Source: Planctomycetota bacterium (GTDB lineage: Bacteria; Planctomycetota; Phycisphaerae; Phycisphaerales; UBA1924). From it: a stretch of DNA of 19,745 bases. The notes under the pieces were generated by a model. It ran no database searches, had not been told where the DNA came from, and saw nothing but the letters and a program-made list of their open reading frames with translations. This document shows, in pieces, positions 1 through 6,407 of this stretch. The position numbers and the translations under genes are program-made. Numbering within the stretch: the first letter of the stretch is position 1; every line of letters begins with the position of its first letter. The DNA lies in NCBI GenBank assembly GCA_023432465.1, contig JAEYUO010000013.1, positions 1 to 19,745 on the forward strand. The letters run 5' to 3'.

Positions 1-123
1 CAGCAAAGCAGCAAAGCAGCAAAGCAGCAAAGCAGCAAAGCAGCAAAGCAGCAAAGCAGCAAAGCAGCAAAGCAGCAAAGCAGCAAAGCAGCAAAGCAGC
101 AAAGCAGCAAAGCAGCAAAGCAG
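1..123. repeat. Perfect 8-bp tandem repeat (CAGCAAAG), about 15.4 copies, cut by window edge
   Basis: The unit CAGCAAAG is repeated 15 times without a mismatch, followed by a partial CAG, and the array continues beyond the left edge. Because 8 is not a multiple of 3, three units (24 bp) read through all frames. Neither strand has a stop codon inside the array. It ends 18 bp from the stop codon of the minus-strand Fur-like gene, so it lies in that gene's 3' flank. The lack of any decay suggests recent expansion by slippage. No spacers are present, so it is not a CRISPR array. Confidence 0.97.
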
Positions 124-141
124 GTCAATCGTATTGACGGT

Positions 142-606
142 TTACTCGCCTTCGATGAACTCGATCGCCACGCGGCCGACGCGGATGCCCGTTCGCCGAT
201 GGACTTCTTCGAGCAGATCCGGGGGGAGCCTGCGGAGCAGGTCGCGGCCGAGATCATCGGGCAGGTCCATCACCTTTCCGGTGCTGGTCACGACGTGGGC
301 GTGCTCCGAAACGTCGGCATCGTACCGGATGCCGAAGTTGGCGCGGGCCTCGGGCGCGGGAGAGGAAGAAATGCGGCGGCACAGGCCGCGGCGGGTGAAG
401 AGCTCCAGCGTGTTGTAGATGGTGGCGAGGCTGAGGTCGGCGCTCTCGGCTTTGAGGGAGCTGTGCAGCTCTTCGGCTGTGGGGTGGGCAGAAGAGGCGC
501 AGAGCGCGGCATAGATCTGCTCGCGCTGGCGGGTCCAACGGACGCCGCGGGCGGCGAAGTGGGCGTGGGGATCAGCCGGAGGGGGCAACACGCGGAATCT
601 TAGCAA
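142..606 (-). CDS. Fur/PerR-family transcriptional regulator lacking structural-zinc cysteines
   Basis: A 154-residue protein with Fur-family architecture. The N-terminal winged helix (about residues 20-80) includes the recognition segment SLATIYNTLELF (59-70), and a dimerisation domain follows. Aligned by eye to Bacillus PerR, the regulatory metal ligands look conserved: H41, D96, H102, H104 and D114 before LPDD. The two CxxC pairs that hold structural zinc in most Fur proteins are absent; TSTGK stands where CxxCGK is usual, and there is no C-terminal pair. Family members repress iron, zinc or peroxide-response genes with a bound metal as corepressor; which role applies here cannot be read. 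The start is a TTG at 606 without a clear Shine-Dalgarno; a GTG five codons later is an alternative. A GNAT gene lies 48 bp upstream on the same strand. Confidence 0.9.
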   Translation of the reverse strand: MLRFRVLPPPADPHAHFAARGVRWTRQREQIYAALCASSAHPTAEELHSSLKAESADLSLATIYNTLELFTRRGLCRRISSSPAPEARANFGIRYDADVSEHAHVVTSTGKVMDLPDDLGRDLLRRLPPDLLEEVHRRTGIRVGRVAIEFIEGE

Positions 607-654
607 TGGGCCGCGAGGAGGGGCCGCCGACTCGGGGAGCGCGCCGCTGACGCC

Positions 655-1161
655 TCAGTCCTGCGGGACGGGGGGCGCGGAGTCATCGGCATCGATGGGC
701 TCGGGCGTGAAGACCATGCGGCGGTGGGGCACCCCGGCCTCATCGAAGACATCGGAGTCAAACGTCCAGCCGAGGGAGCCGTAGAAGCCGTAGGCGGTGT
801 CTCGGGCGTGGCAGAAGAGGGACTGCAGGCCGAGCTCGCCGAAGGCCCGCCGCTCGACGGCGACGACGAGGCGGGAGCCGATGCCCTCGCCCTGACGCTG
901 GAGATCGACGGCCATCTGCATGAGCTTGCCGCGGCCGGGCTCGGGGTAGTCGGGCAGGAGGGTGGCGCACCCGACAACGCGCGGTCCGGAGGGGTGATCG
1001 AACACGGCGACAAAGTGCTCGAAGCGTTCCTCAACGCCGGGGAAGAGGGCCTTGAACTTGGGGACATCGAGCCCGATGGGGTTCAGCAGGACCGCTTCGC
1101 GCAGGGCGCACTCCTGCGGGTAGAGGGGGTCATCGAGGGTGATGCGGCGGACGGTGATCAT
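655..1161 (-). CDS. GNAT-family N-acetyltransferase
   Basis: A 168-residue protein with the GNAT fold pattern. The acetyl-CoA pyrophosphate-binding motif A lies at about residues 80-99, with the loop RQGEGIGSRL. A C-terminal FYGSLGW follows (about residues 126-132), which matches the typical 'FYxxxGF/W' strand. Members transfer acetyl from acetyl-CoA to an amine; the substrate cannot be told from sequence. The frame stays open upstream to 1254. The ATG at 1161 is chosen because the first 31 residues of the longer version are low-complexity and the family fold begins at MITVRRI. The Shine-Dalgarno is weak. Its 3' end is 48 bp from the Fur-like gene on the same strand, so the two may share a transcript. 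It is divergent from the antitoxin-like gene. Confidence 0.82.
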   Translation of the reverse strand: MITVRRITLDDPLYPQECALREAVLLNPIGLDVPKFKALFPGVEERFEHFVAVFDHPSGPRVVGCATLLPDYPEPGRGKLMQMAVDLQRQGEGIGSRLVVAVERRAFGELGLQSLFCHARDTAYGFYGSLGWTFDSDVFDEAGVPHRRMVFTPEPIDADDSAPPVPQD

Positions 1162-1274
1162 GGGTGGGGGGTCGTCGTGCGGGGAGTGGTGCGAAGTAAA
1201 GCAGGTTTGGGGCGTCCCAGCAACCCCCACCGCCGCGTGACCGATAGAATCCAAAGCAAGCCCGGAGTTCAGTC

Positions 1275-1490
1275 ATGAAGCCCGTCGAAAAAATGATTGT
1301 CACCGATGCCGAGAATCGGCCTGTGGCTGTGCAGATCAAGTATGCCGACTGGCTTGAGATCGAACGGAGACTTGCGGGCACCGGCACAAACCGAACTCCA
1401 TCCGGAGACCTGTCCCGCTTCGCGGGAACACTGAAGCTGCCATCGGATCCGGCAGAGTACCAGCGTCGAAGCCGAGGCGAGTGGCGATGA
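1275..1490 (+). CDS. Small antitoxin-like protein (VapB/Phd-type)
   Basis: A 71-residue protein. It has an N-terminal strand/helix pattern (MIVTDAENRPVAVQIKYADW, then a helix EIERRL) and a C-terminal segment around residues 46-71 (LSRFAGTLKL...EYQRRSRGEW). This layout resembles type II antitoxins: a small DNA-binding N-terminus and a C-terminal toxin-neutralising tail. A good ribosome site (GGAG) sits 9 bp before the ATG, and a TAGAAT hexamer lies about 25 bp upstream. The TGA stop overlaps the ATG of a 23-codon frame (ATGA), the coupling typical of toxin-antitoxin pairs, but that partner is far too short to be a working toxin. An orphan antitoxin is the best reading. The family call is by eye and moderate. 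Confidence 0.6.
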   Translation: MKPVEKMIVTDAENRPVAVQIKYADWLEIERRLAGTGTNRTPSGDLSRFAGTLKLPSDPAEYQRRSRGEWR

Positions 1491-1558
1491 AGTCGTTGAT
1501 CGACCGGTTCGGTCGCACGCCCGGCCCGACTTCGATGGTGCTCAAGCTGAAGAGTTGA
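1487..1558 (+). pseudogene. Possible toxin remnant overlapping the antitoxin-like gene
   Basis: A 23-codon frame starts at the ATG overlapping the antitoxin stop (ATGA) and ends at TGA 1558. It begins MKSLID, which resembles the first residues of PIN-domain toxins (typically M-x-x-L-x-D-T-N), but the expected continuation is absent. The rest (RFGRTPGPTSMVLKLKS) has no recognisable fold. The overlap position suggests the remains of a deleted toxin gene. It could instead be a chance frame. Confidence 0.35.
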
Positions 1559-1562
1559 TTCG

Positions 1563-2375
1563 ATGCCACCACCGAGCACCGGAGTCACCGATGCCACGCT
1601 GCTCTGCGAGCAGTGCGGGTATGTGCTTGAGGGTCTTGATGCGGGCGGGGCCTGCCCGGAGTGCGGGCAGAAGATCGCCGAGTCGTTGCCCAGCAGGCGG
1701 ATGGGGACGCCGTTTCAGGTGTCCCCGGGGTGGCGCGGATTCCTGCGGCAGTGCCGGATGCTGATGCTCCGGCCTGCGGAACTCTTCGTCAGAATGCGAG
1801 TTGAGAGTGATCCCAATGCCCTGTTGTTCTTCCTTTCCAGCGCGCTCGCTGCGATGTCGCTCGTCGGTCCGATCGTGATTTTCGTGGCGCTTCTGGGGTC
1901 TTCGATGGAAGATCGCATCATCGGATTGGCGGCACCGCTTTTCCTGTGGTTCCCCGCACTCTTTGCGTTCATGTTCCTCATGTGGCTTGAACGAATCGGT
2001 GTGGTGTTCTTCTCTCGCAAGCGCGGCTGGCGGGTTTCCAAGCCGGTTGCCGCGGCGATCTGTGCGAACGCCGCGCCTTCCTGGATCGCCGCGAGCGTGC
2101 TCGCGAATGTGGGCGTCGGGCTCATGCTGCTGGTGCAGCAGGTCATGTATGACCTGCCCCGCGGCTGGCACCCGTGGGCCGAAACCGCCGCCGCCGCAAT
2201 GCCGGTGCTCGGCTTCATCGCCGGCATGCTCGTGTTTGAGACGCTGGTCTACATCGGCGTGCGGCGGTGCAAGTACGCCAACTGGGTCGAGCGGCCTGTG
2301 CGCAGTGATGCACCTCTCTCTGCTTCGCAGGCAGCAACGGCAGGCGGGACGCCTGCCCCACCAGATGCCCCCTAG
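1563..2375 (+). CDS. Zinc-ribbon multi-pass membrane protein
   Basis: A 270-residue protein. An N-terminal zinc ribbon has ligands C15, C18, C31 and C34 in the pattern CEQCGY...CPECGQ. Four or so hydrophobic segments follow, around residues 88-113, 119-150, 168-190 and 212-235. Ribbon-plus-membrane proteins of this kind are common in Phycisphaerae and are usually annotated as hypothetical; no function is known to me. The last 12 or so residues (TAGGTPAPPDAP) are encoded by a palindromic repeat (2337-2368) found again at 4145-4176, so the original C-terminus was probably replaced or extended by it. The start ATG at 1563 lies 4 bp after the toxin-remnant stop, and its ribosome site is weak (AAGAG). 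Confidence 0.75.
   Translation: MPPPSTGVTDATLLCEQCGYVLEGLDAGGACPECGQKIAESLPSRRMGTPFQVSPGWRGFLRQCRMLMLRPAELFVRMRVESDPNALLFFLSSALAAMSLVGPIVIFVALLGSSMEDRIIGLAAPLFLWFPALFAFMFLMWLERIGVVFFSRKRGWRVSKPVAAAICANAAPSWIAASVLANVGVGLMLLVQQVMYDLPRGWHPWAETAAAAMPVLGFIAGMLVFETLVYIGVRRCKYANWVERPVRSDAPLSASQAATAGGTPAPPDAP
2337..2368. repeat. Palindromic dispersed repeat, copy 1
   Basis: This 32-bp segment is identical to 4145-4176. Its core is a perfect 8-bp inverted repeat, GGCAGGCG / CGCCTGCC, with a GGA loop (2339-2357), followed by CCACCAGATGC. It lies inside the last codons of the zinc-ribbon membrane protein gene, ending just before the stop. As RNA it would form a stable hairpin at the 3' end of that gene. 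Confidence 0.95.
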
Positions 2376-2388
2376 CATGGCCGATTGA

Positions 2389-4128
2389 TTGGCCGCGAGC
2401 CGGAATGGAGTCCGCGTCGTGTCGGGCAACGAAAAAGCCGAGAATGTGTCTGACGAGCCGAGGGCTCCGGGCGCGATGGTCGCGGGAGCGGCGGGCGAGG
2501 CAGAGGACCCCGCGAGTCTCACGCCCGGCGCGCTCGCGGGAGCGAGCGCCGGGGCCGGCGGTGCGGCCGAAGCCGCGAGCAACTGGCCGGAACCCGAAGC
2601 GGGCACTGTCACAGAGGGCGGGGTCAAGGATCGCCACGATTCGGTCGCGGGTGCAACACGCATCGCGGGCGTACATGAGGGAAGCGCGACGCAGTCGCGC
2701 TGGGGCGTGCTCCGACACACGCATTTCCGCAATGTCTGGGGCGCTGCGCTCGTCTCCAACACCGGCAACTGGATGGAGCTCCTGGGCGTGCAGATGCTCG
2801 TCGCACACGAGACGCAGTCTCTCAAAATGCTCGGCGTTCTGGCCGCGGCACACCTTTCGCCGATCATGGTGCTCGGCCTTGCGGGCGGCGTGCTGGCCGA
2901 TCGTGTGAACCGGCGGACGCTGCTGGTGGTGACGCAGGTCATGCTCATGGCCATCGCCGTCGCGCTCGCGGCGGTGTCCTACTTTGGCGCGCCGCCGATG
3001 GCGTGGATGTTCGGAATCGAGAGCGACATCGTCGCCGCGTTGCTGGTGCTTTCTGCGCTGCAGGGCGTGGTTATGGCCTTCAACATGCCCGCATGGCAAG
3101 TGCTCACGCCGCGGCTTGTGCCGCGGGCGGAACTGACGAAGGCGATCACCCTCAACGGTGTGCAGTTCAACCTTGCACGCGTCGTCGGCCCCGCGCTGGG
3201 CGGCTGGATCATGGCGGCGAGCTGGGGCGGCGCGACGCCGCTGTTTGTTATCAACGCGGTGACGTTCCTCGCGGTGGTGGTCGCGGTGATCTCCACGCCT
3301 GATGCCCCCGCGCCGCCGCACCACGGCGAGCACCCGTGGCGGCAGCTTGCCAAGGCGTTCGGATTCCTGCTGAAAAACAAGGGCCCGCTGTGCGTGTTCG
3401 CGGCGATGTTCCTGATGTCGCTGCTGGCCGCGCCGCTGGTGCGGCTGCTGCCGATGTACGCGATCGATGTCTATGGGCTTGGCATGGCCGATGCCGATCG
3501 CGCGGTGGGGCGGCTGCTGGCGGTGCTGGGCGTGGGCGCGGTGATCGGCGGGCTGCTGCTGAAGTTCATCCCGCCGTGGTACCCCAAGCACCACTTCATT
3601 CCCATGGCGCTCGCCGGCGCAGGGCTGACCATCGGCCTGTTTGCTCTGACCGGCTCGCTGATGTGGGGGTACGTGACGATGTTCTTCTGCGGGGTGTTCT
3701 GGATCTGGGGGTTCAACCAGACCTGGGCGGCGATGCAGCACCTGGTGGAAGACTCGATGCGCGGCCGCGTGATGGCGACGGCGAACGTCGCGAGCTTCGG
3801 CGCAACGGCGCTCGGGACCGCCGGCGCGGGCTGGCTCGGCGAGTCGGTGTGGGGCTGGAGCGGGGACAAGTCGCTCGGCACACACATGGCCGTGGGAGTG
3901 CTGGCCGCGGCGTTGTTCGCGGCGGGCGTGATCATGCTGCTGTGGCGCGTGCCGCAGGTCGATGGACCGGAAGTGCCGTACAAGCCGGGGACGAACCGGC
4001 GCAGCCTGCTGGAGGGATTGACCGCGCGGTCGCACTGGCCGACGTGGGCGGGAGCCGGGGAGGAACGGGCCGCGGCCGAGGTTGAGGGGAGCGAGAAGAG
4101 CGAGCCGCGGCCGGATGAGGTGGCGTAG
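2389..4128 (+). CDS. MFS transporter (EntS-like, MFS_3 family)
   Basis: A 579-residue inner-membrane transporter. From about residue 104 the pattern fits the MFS_3 family (relatives of the enterobactin exporter EntS): FRNVWGAALVSNTGNWM starts the first helix, and motif A is GVLADRVNRRTL at 167-178. About twelve hydrophobic segments run to residue 525. Family members export small molecules by proton antiport; the substrate is unknown. The first 100 residues are low-complexity Ala/Gly/Glu without a recognisable domain and include an in-frame palindrome at 2530-2549. The open frame begins at TTG 2389, but GTG 2419, ATG 2476 or a start near residue 100 would be equally compatible. The C-terminal tail is hydrophilic. 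A palindromic repeat lies 16 bp after the stop. Confidence 0.88.
   Translation: MAASRNGVRVVSGNEKAENVSDEPRAPGAMVAGAAGEAEDPASLTPGALAGASAGAGGAAEAASNWPEPEAGTVTEGGVKDRHDSVAGATRIAGVHEGSATQSRWGVLRHTHFRNVWGAALVSNTGNWMELLGVQMLVAHETQSLKMLGVLAAAHLSPIMVLGLAGGVLADRVNRRTLLVVTQVMLMAIAVALAAVSYFGAPPMAWMFGIESDIVAALLVLSALQGVVMAFNMPAWQVLTPRLVPRAELTKAITLNGVQFNLARVVGPALGGWIMAASWGGATPLFVINAVTFLAVVVAVISTPDAPAPPHHGEHPWRQLAKAFGFLLKNKGPLCVFAAMFLMSLLAAPLVRLLPMYAIDVYGLGMADADRAVGRLLAVLGVGAVIGGLLLKFIPPWYPKHHFIPMALAGAGLTIGLFALTGSLMWGYVTMFFCGVFWIWGFNQTWAAMQHLVEDSMRGRVMATANVASFGATALGTAGAGWLGESVWGWSGDKSLGTHMAVGVLAAALFAAGVIMLLWRVPQVDGPEVPYKPGTNRRSLLEGLTARSHWPTWAGAGEERAAAEVEGSEKSEPRPDEVA
2530..2549. repeat. Perfect 8-bp inverted repeat inside the MFS N-terminal extension
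   Basis: GCGCTCGC and GCGAGCGC are separated by the loop GGGA. The palindrome is read in-frame as part of the Ala/Gly-rich, non-conserved N-terminal region of the transporter. In such GC-rich sequence chance contributes, but the stem is perfect. Confidence 0.7.
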
Positions 4129-4144
4129 GGAAGTGGGAAGTCGG

Positions 4145-4176
4145 ACGGCAGGCGGGACGCCTGCCCCACCAGATGC
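4145..4176. repeat. Palindromic dispersed repeat, copy 2
   Basis: Identical over 32 bp to the copy at 2337-2368, with the same orientation and the same 8-bp stem with GGA loop (4147-4165). It begins 16 bp after the MFS stop codon. It also contains the ATG at 4173 that would be the most upstream in-frame start for ispG. It could act as a 3' hairpin for the MFS transcript, since no T-run follows. Confidence 0.95.
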
Positions 4177-4202
4177 AAGTGCTCCCCTACCATCCGCCAC
4201 CT

Positions 4203-5498
4203 ATGCACCCACGCCGCCCCACGCGCCAGATTTCCGTCGGAGATGCACGCACCGGGATCATCAAGATCGGCGGCGGAATCCCCGACCGAAACGGCAACCC
4301 AACCACCCCGGCCCCGGTCAGCGTCCAGACCATGACCGCCGGGTACACGCACGAGATCGAGAAGTGCGTCGCCGAGATCAACAAGCTCGCCGCGGCGGGG
4401 GCGGACATCGTCCGCGTCGCCGTGCCGGAGAAGAAGGACACCGAGGCGCTCAAGGAAATCCTGCCGCGGGTGCAGGTACCGATCGTCGCGGATGTCCACT
4501 TCCACTTCCAGCGCGCGCTGGAGGCCGTTGAGTCGGGGGTGCACAAGATCCGCCTCAACCCGGGCAACATCAGCGACCGGGCGCAAGTGATCGACGTCAT
4601 CCAGGCGTGTAAAGCCCGCGGCCTGCCGATCCGCATCGGCGTCAACGAGGGCTCGATCATCGAGCGCCGCGACAAGCAGAAGCGGATGAAGGAACTCGGG
4701 CAGGTCTTCTCCGATCACAAGCACGGGTACCTGCTCGCGATCATGATCACCAAGCTCGAGGAGTACCTCGACATCTTCTATGAGCAGGACTTTTACGACG
4801 TCTCCATCTCCGCCAAGAGCATGGATGCGCAGGTGGTCATCGATGCGTACACAGAGATCAGCAAGCGGTTCGATCATCCGCTGCACCTGGGCGTGACGCA
4901 CGCGGGGCCGAAGGAGACCGGAACGATCCGCAGCGTCGTTGCGCTGGGCGCGCTGCTGGCCAACGGCATCGGCGACACGCTGCGCATCAGCTACGCCAAC
5001 GACCCGGTGTACGAAGTCGAGGACGGCCTCGAACTGCTTTACGTGCTCGGCCTCCGCACCCGCAAGGGCGTTGATCTCATCGCGTGCCCCACATGCGGGC
5101 GCATCCAGGTCGATCTGTTCACGCTCGTGCAGGATGTCCGCAAGCAGCTCGCCGCGAAAGTCGAGCTGCCGCTCAAGGTCGCCGTCATGGGCTGCATCGT
5201 GAACGGGCCCGGCGAGGCGGAGGGCGCGGATGTCGCCGTCTTCGCGGGCGACCGCCGCGGCATCATCTACGTGCAGGGCGAGAAGGTCGCCAACGTCCCC
5301 GAAGAGCAGATCCTCGAGAAGCTGCTGGCCGAGTGCCTGGCGTTCCAGGAGAAGGTCCGCCGCGGCGAGGCGAAGCTGGGCGAGAAGAAGGTGGACATCA
5401 TCCCGCCTGACCCGATTGGGGAACTCGGCAGCGGGTTTGACAAGATCGCGGCGGGGAACGTCGAGAAGGTGCACGCGCTGACCGTCAGCAAGGCGTGA
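4203..5498 (+). CDS. ispG: 4-hydroxy-3-methylbut-2-en-1-yl diphosphate synthase (IspG/GcpE)
   Basis: A 431-residue enzyme of the MEP isoprenoid pathway. It converts 2-C-methyl-D-erythritol 2,4-cyclodiphosphate to HMBPP using a [4Fe-4S] cluster. Cluster ligands are visible: C295 and C298 in ACPTCGR, C331 in VMGCIVNGPGE, and the glutamate ligand E338. The N-terminal TIM-barrel carries VADVHFHFQRAL (95-106) and KIRLNPGNI (115-123), typical of GcpE. The length suits the compact bacterial form without the extra middle domain of plant and chlamydial enzymes. The frame is open from an ATG at 4173, but that codon lies within a palindromic repeat. ATG 4203 is preferred because the conserved region (RRPTRQISVGD) follows at once. 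A heptamer tandem repeat begins 4 bp after the stop. Confidence 0.97.
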   Translation: MHPRRPTRQISVGDARTGIIKIGGGIPDRNGNPTTPAPVSVQTMTAGYTHEIEKCVAEINKLAAAGADIVRVAVPEKKDTEALKEILPRVQVPIVADVHFHFQRALEAVESGVHKIRLNPGNISDRAQVIDVIQACKARGLPIRIGVNEGSIIERRDKQKRMKELGQVFSDHKHGYLLAIMITKLEEYLDIFYEQDFYDVSISAKSMDAQVVIDAYTEISKRFDHPLHLGVTHAGPKETGTIRSVVALGALLANGIGDTLRISYANDPVYEVEDGLELLYVLGLRTRKGVDLIACPTCGRIQVDLFTLVQDVRKQLAAKVELPLKVAVMGCIVNGPGEAEGADVAVFAGDRRGIIYVQGEKVANVPEEQILEKLLAECLAFQEKVRRGEAKLGEKKVDIIPPDPIGELGSGFDKIAAGNVEKVHALTVSKA

Positions 5499-5502
5499 GT
5501 TT

Positions 5503-5537
5503 GATTTTGGATTGCGGATTTTGGATTGGGGATTGAA
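5503..5537. repeat. Heptamer tandem repeat (GATTnnn), five units
   Basis: Five head-to-tail 7-bp units: GATTTTG, GATTGCG, GATTTTG, GATTGGG, GATTGAA. The first three units are identical, in the same order, to those of the array at 17000-17034. It is an AT-rich island between ispG and the lipoprotein gene in otherwise GC-rich DNA. It resembles in style the short tandem heptamer repeats known from cyanobacteria. Confidence 0.9.
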
Positions 5538-5594
5538 GCGGCAGAGATACGCAGAGTCGGCCGACGTGCGTGTGGCCGCAAGGGAAGCCAGTCA

Positions 5595-6389
5595 ATGCGG
5601 AGGCTCGGTGCTCTCGTTGTGTTGCTTGCGATTGCGGCCGAGTTGACGGCCTGCTCCGCAGACTCCCCCGCCAACCCGTCCTTCCCGCTCACTGTCGCCG
5701 CGGCGCGGGCGGAGCTGAAGCAGATGGAGGCCTCGCCCCTGCCCGCCTCGCGGCCGATCGTCATCGTCGGCGGATATGCCGACCCCGGGATCATCGTCAA
5801 GCAACTCGCGGCGAGGCTGAGCGCGGTGCTCGAGCCGGGGACGAAGATCGTGACGGTCGCGCCGGGGTGGGTCTCGACGATGGACGATGCGCGTCGGGCA
5901 CTGCTGGATGCGGTCGAGGCCGAGTTCCCCAGCGATGACCCGGTGTGGACGGCCGAGGTGGACATTGTCGCGATCTCGATGGGCGGGCTGGTGTCGCGCT
6001 ACGCGGCGATGCCGGGGGAGGATTCCCGCCGCCGGCTTCGGATCGCGCGGCTGATGACGATTTCCACCCCTCACCGCGGCGCGGACTGGGCATCGATGCC
6101 GACGATCGAGGACCGCGTGGTCGATATGCGGGCGGATTCGGCGTTCCTGTGCACGCTTGATGAGGCCGAGCAGTGCTACGAGGTGCTGCCCTACTGCCGT
6201 CTGCACGACTGGATCGTCGGTGAGGAGAACGCCGCCCCGCCGGGCCGGACCGCGTGGTGGGTGCAGAACCAGCCGTTCCAGCTCGGGCACATCGATGCGC
6301 ACAAGGACCCGCGGATCCTCGCGGATATCTCGCGCCGGCTGCGGGGCGAGCCCGCGTATGCGACGCTGCCCGCGGCGGATTTGCCTTAG
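5595..6389 (+). CDS. Lipoprotein alpha/beta-hydrolase (PGAP1/lipase-like)
   Basis: A 264-residue secreted lipoprotein. The N-terminus has a positive start (MRR), a hydrophobic stretch and a lipobox LTAC ending at C20, so signal peptidase II processing is expected. The fold pattern is an alpha/beta hydrolase. RPIVIVGGYADPG (53-65) resembles the first strand and oxyanion region. The nucleophile elbow is VAISMGGLVSRYA with S128. TISTPHRGADWA (155-166) is typical of lipases and PGAP1-like esterases. D215 in LHDWIVGEEN and H242 in LGHIDAHKD are likely to complete the triad. The elbow is AxSxG rather than GxSxG, as in some Bacillus lipases. Lipid or ester substrates are likely but unproven. ATG 5595 is chosen over 5526 because it starts the signal peptide and has AGGGAA upstream. 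It converges on the TraB-like gene with an 18-bp gap. Confidence 0.78.
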   Translation: MRRLGALVVLLAIAAELTACSADSPANPSFPLTVAAARAELKQMEASPLPASRPIVIVGGYADPGIIVKQLAARLSAVLEPGTKIVTVAPGWVSTMDDARRALLDAVEAEFPSDDPVWTAEVDIVAISMGGLVSRYAAMPGEDSRRRLRIARLMTISTPHRGADWASMPTIEDRVVDMRADSAFLCTLDEAEQCYEVLPYCRLHDWIVGEENAAPPGRTAWWVQNQPFQLGHIDAHKDPRILADISRRLRGEPAYATLPAADLP

Positions 6390-6407
6390 CCGCTCCTCGC
6401 TACTGTG

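Noticed and set aside
1..123. CRISPR array
   Set aside because: The 8-bp units are contiguous with no spacers.
1..603. Plus-strand frame running from the octamer array through the Fur-like gene
   Set aside because: It is open because the array has no stops and the rest is antisense to a clear Fur-family gene. There is no domain in the product.
2215..4200. Long minus-strand open frame antisense to the MFS gene
   Set aside because: The product is Arg/His/Gln-rich without any fold, while the plus strand encodes a clear transporter. Such mirror frames are common in GC-rich DNA.
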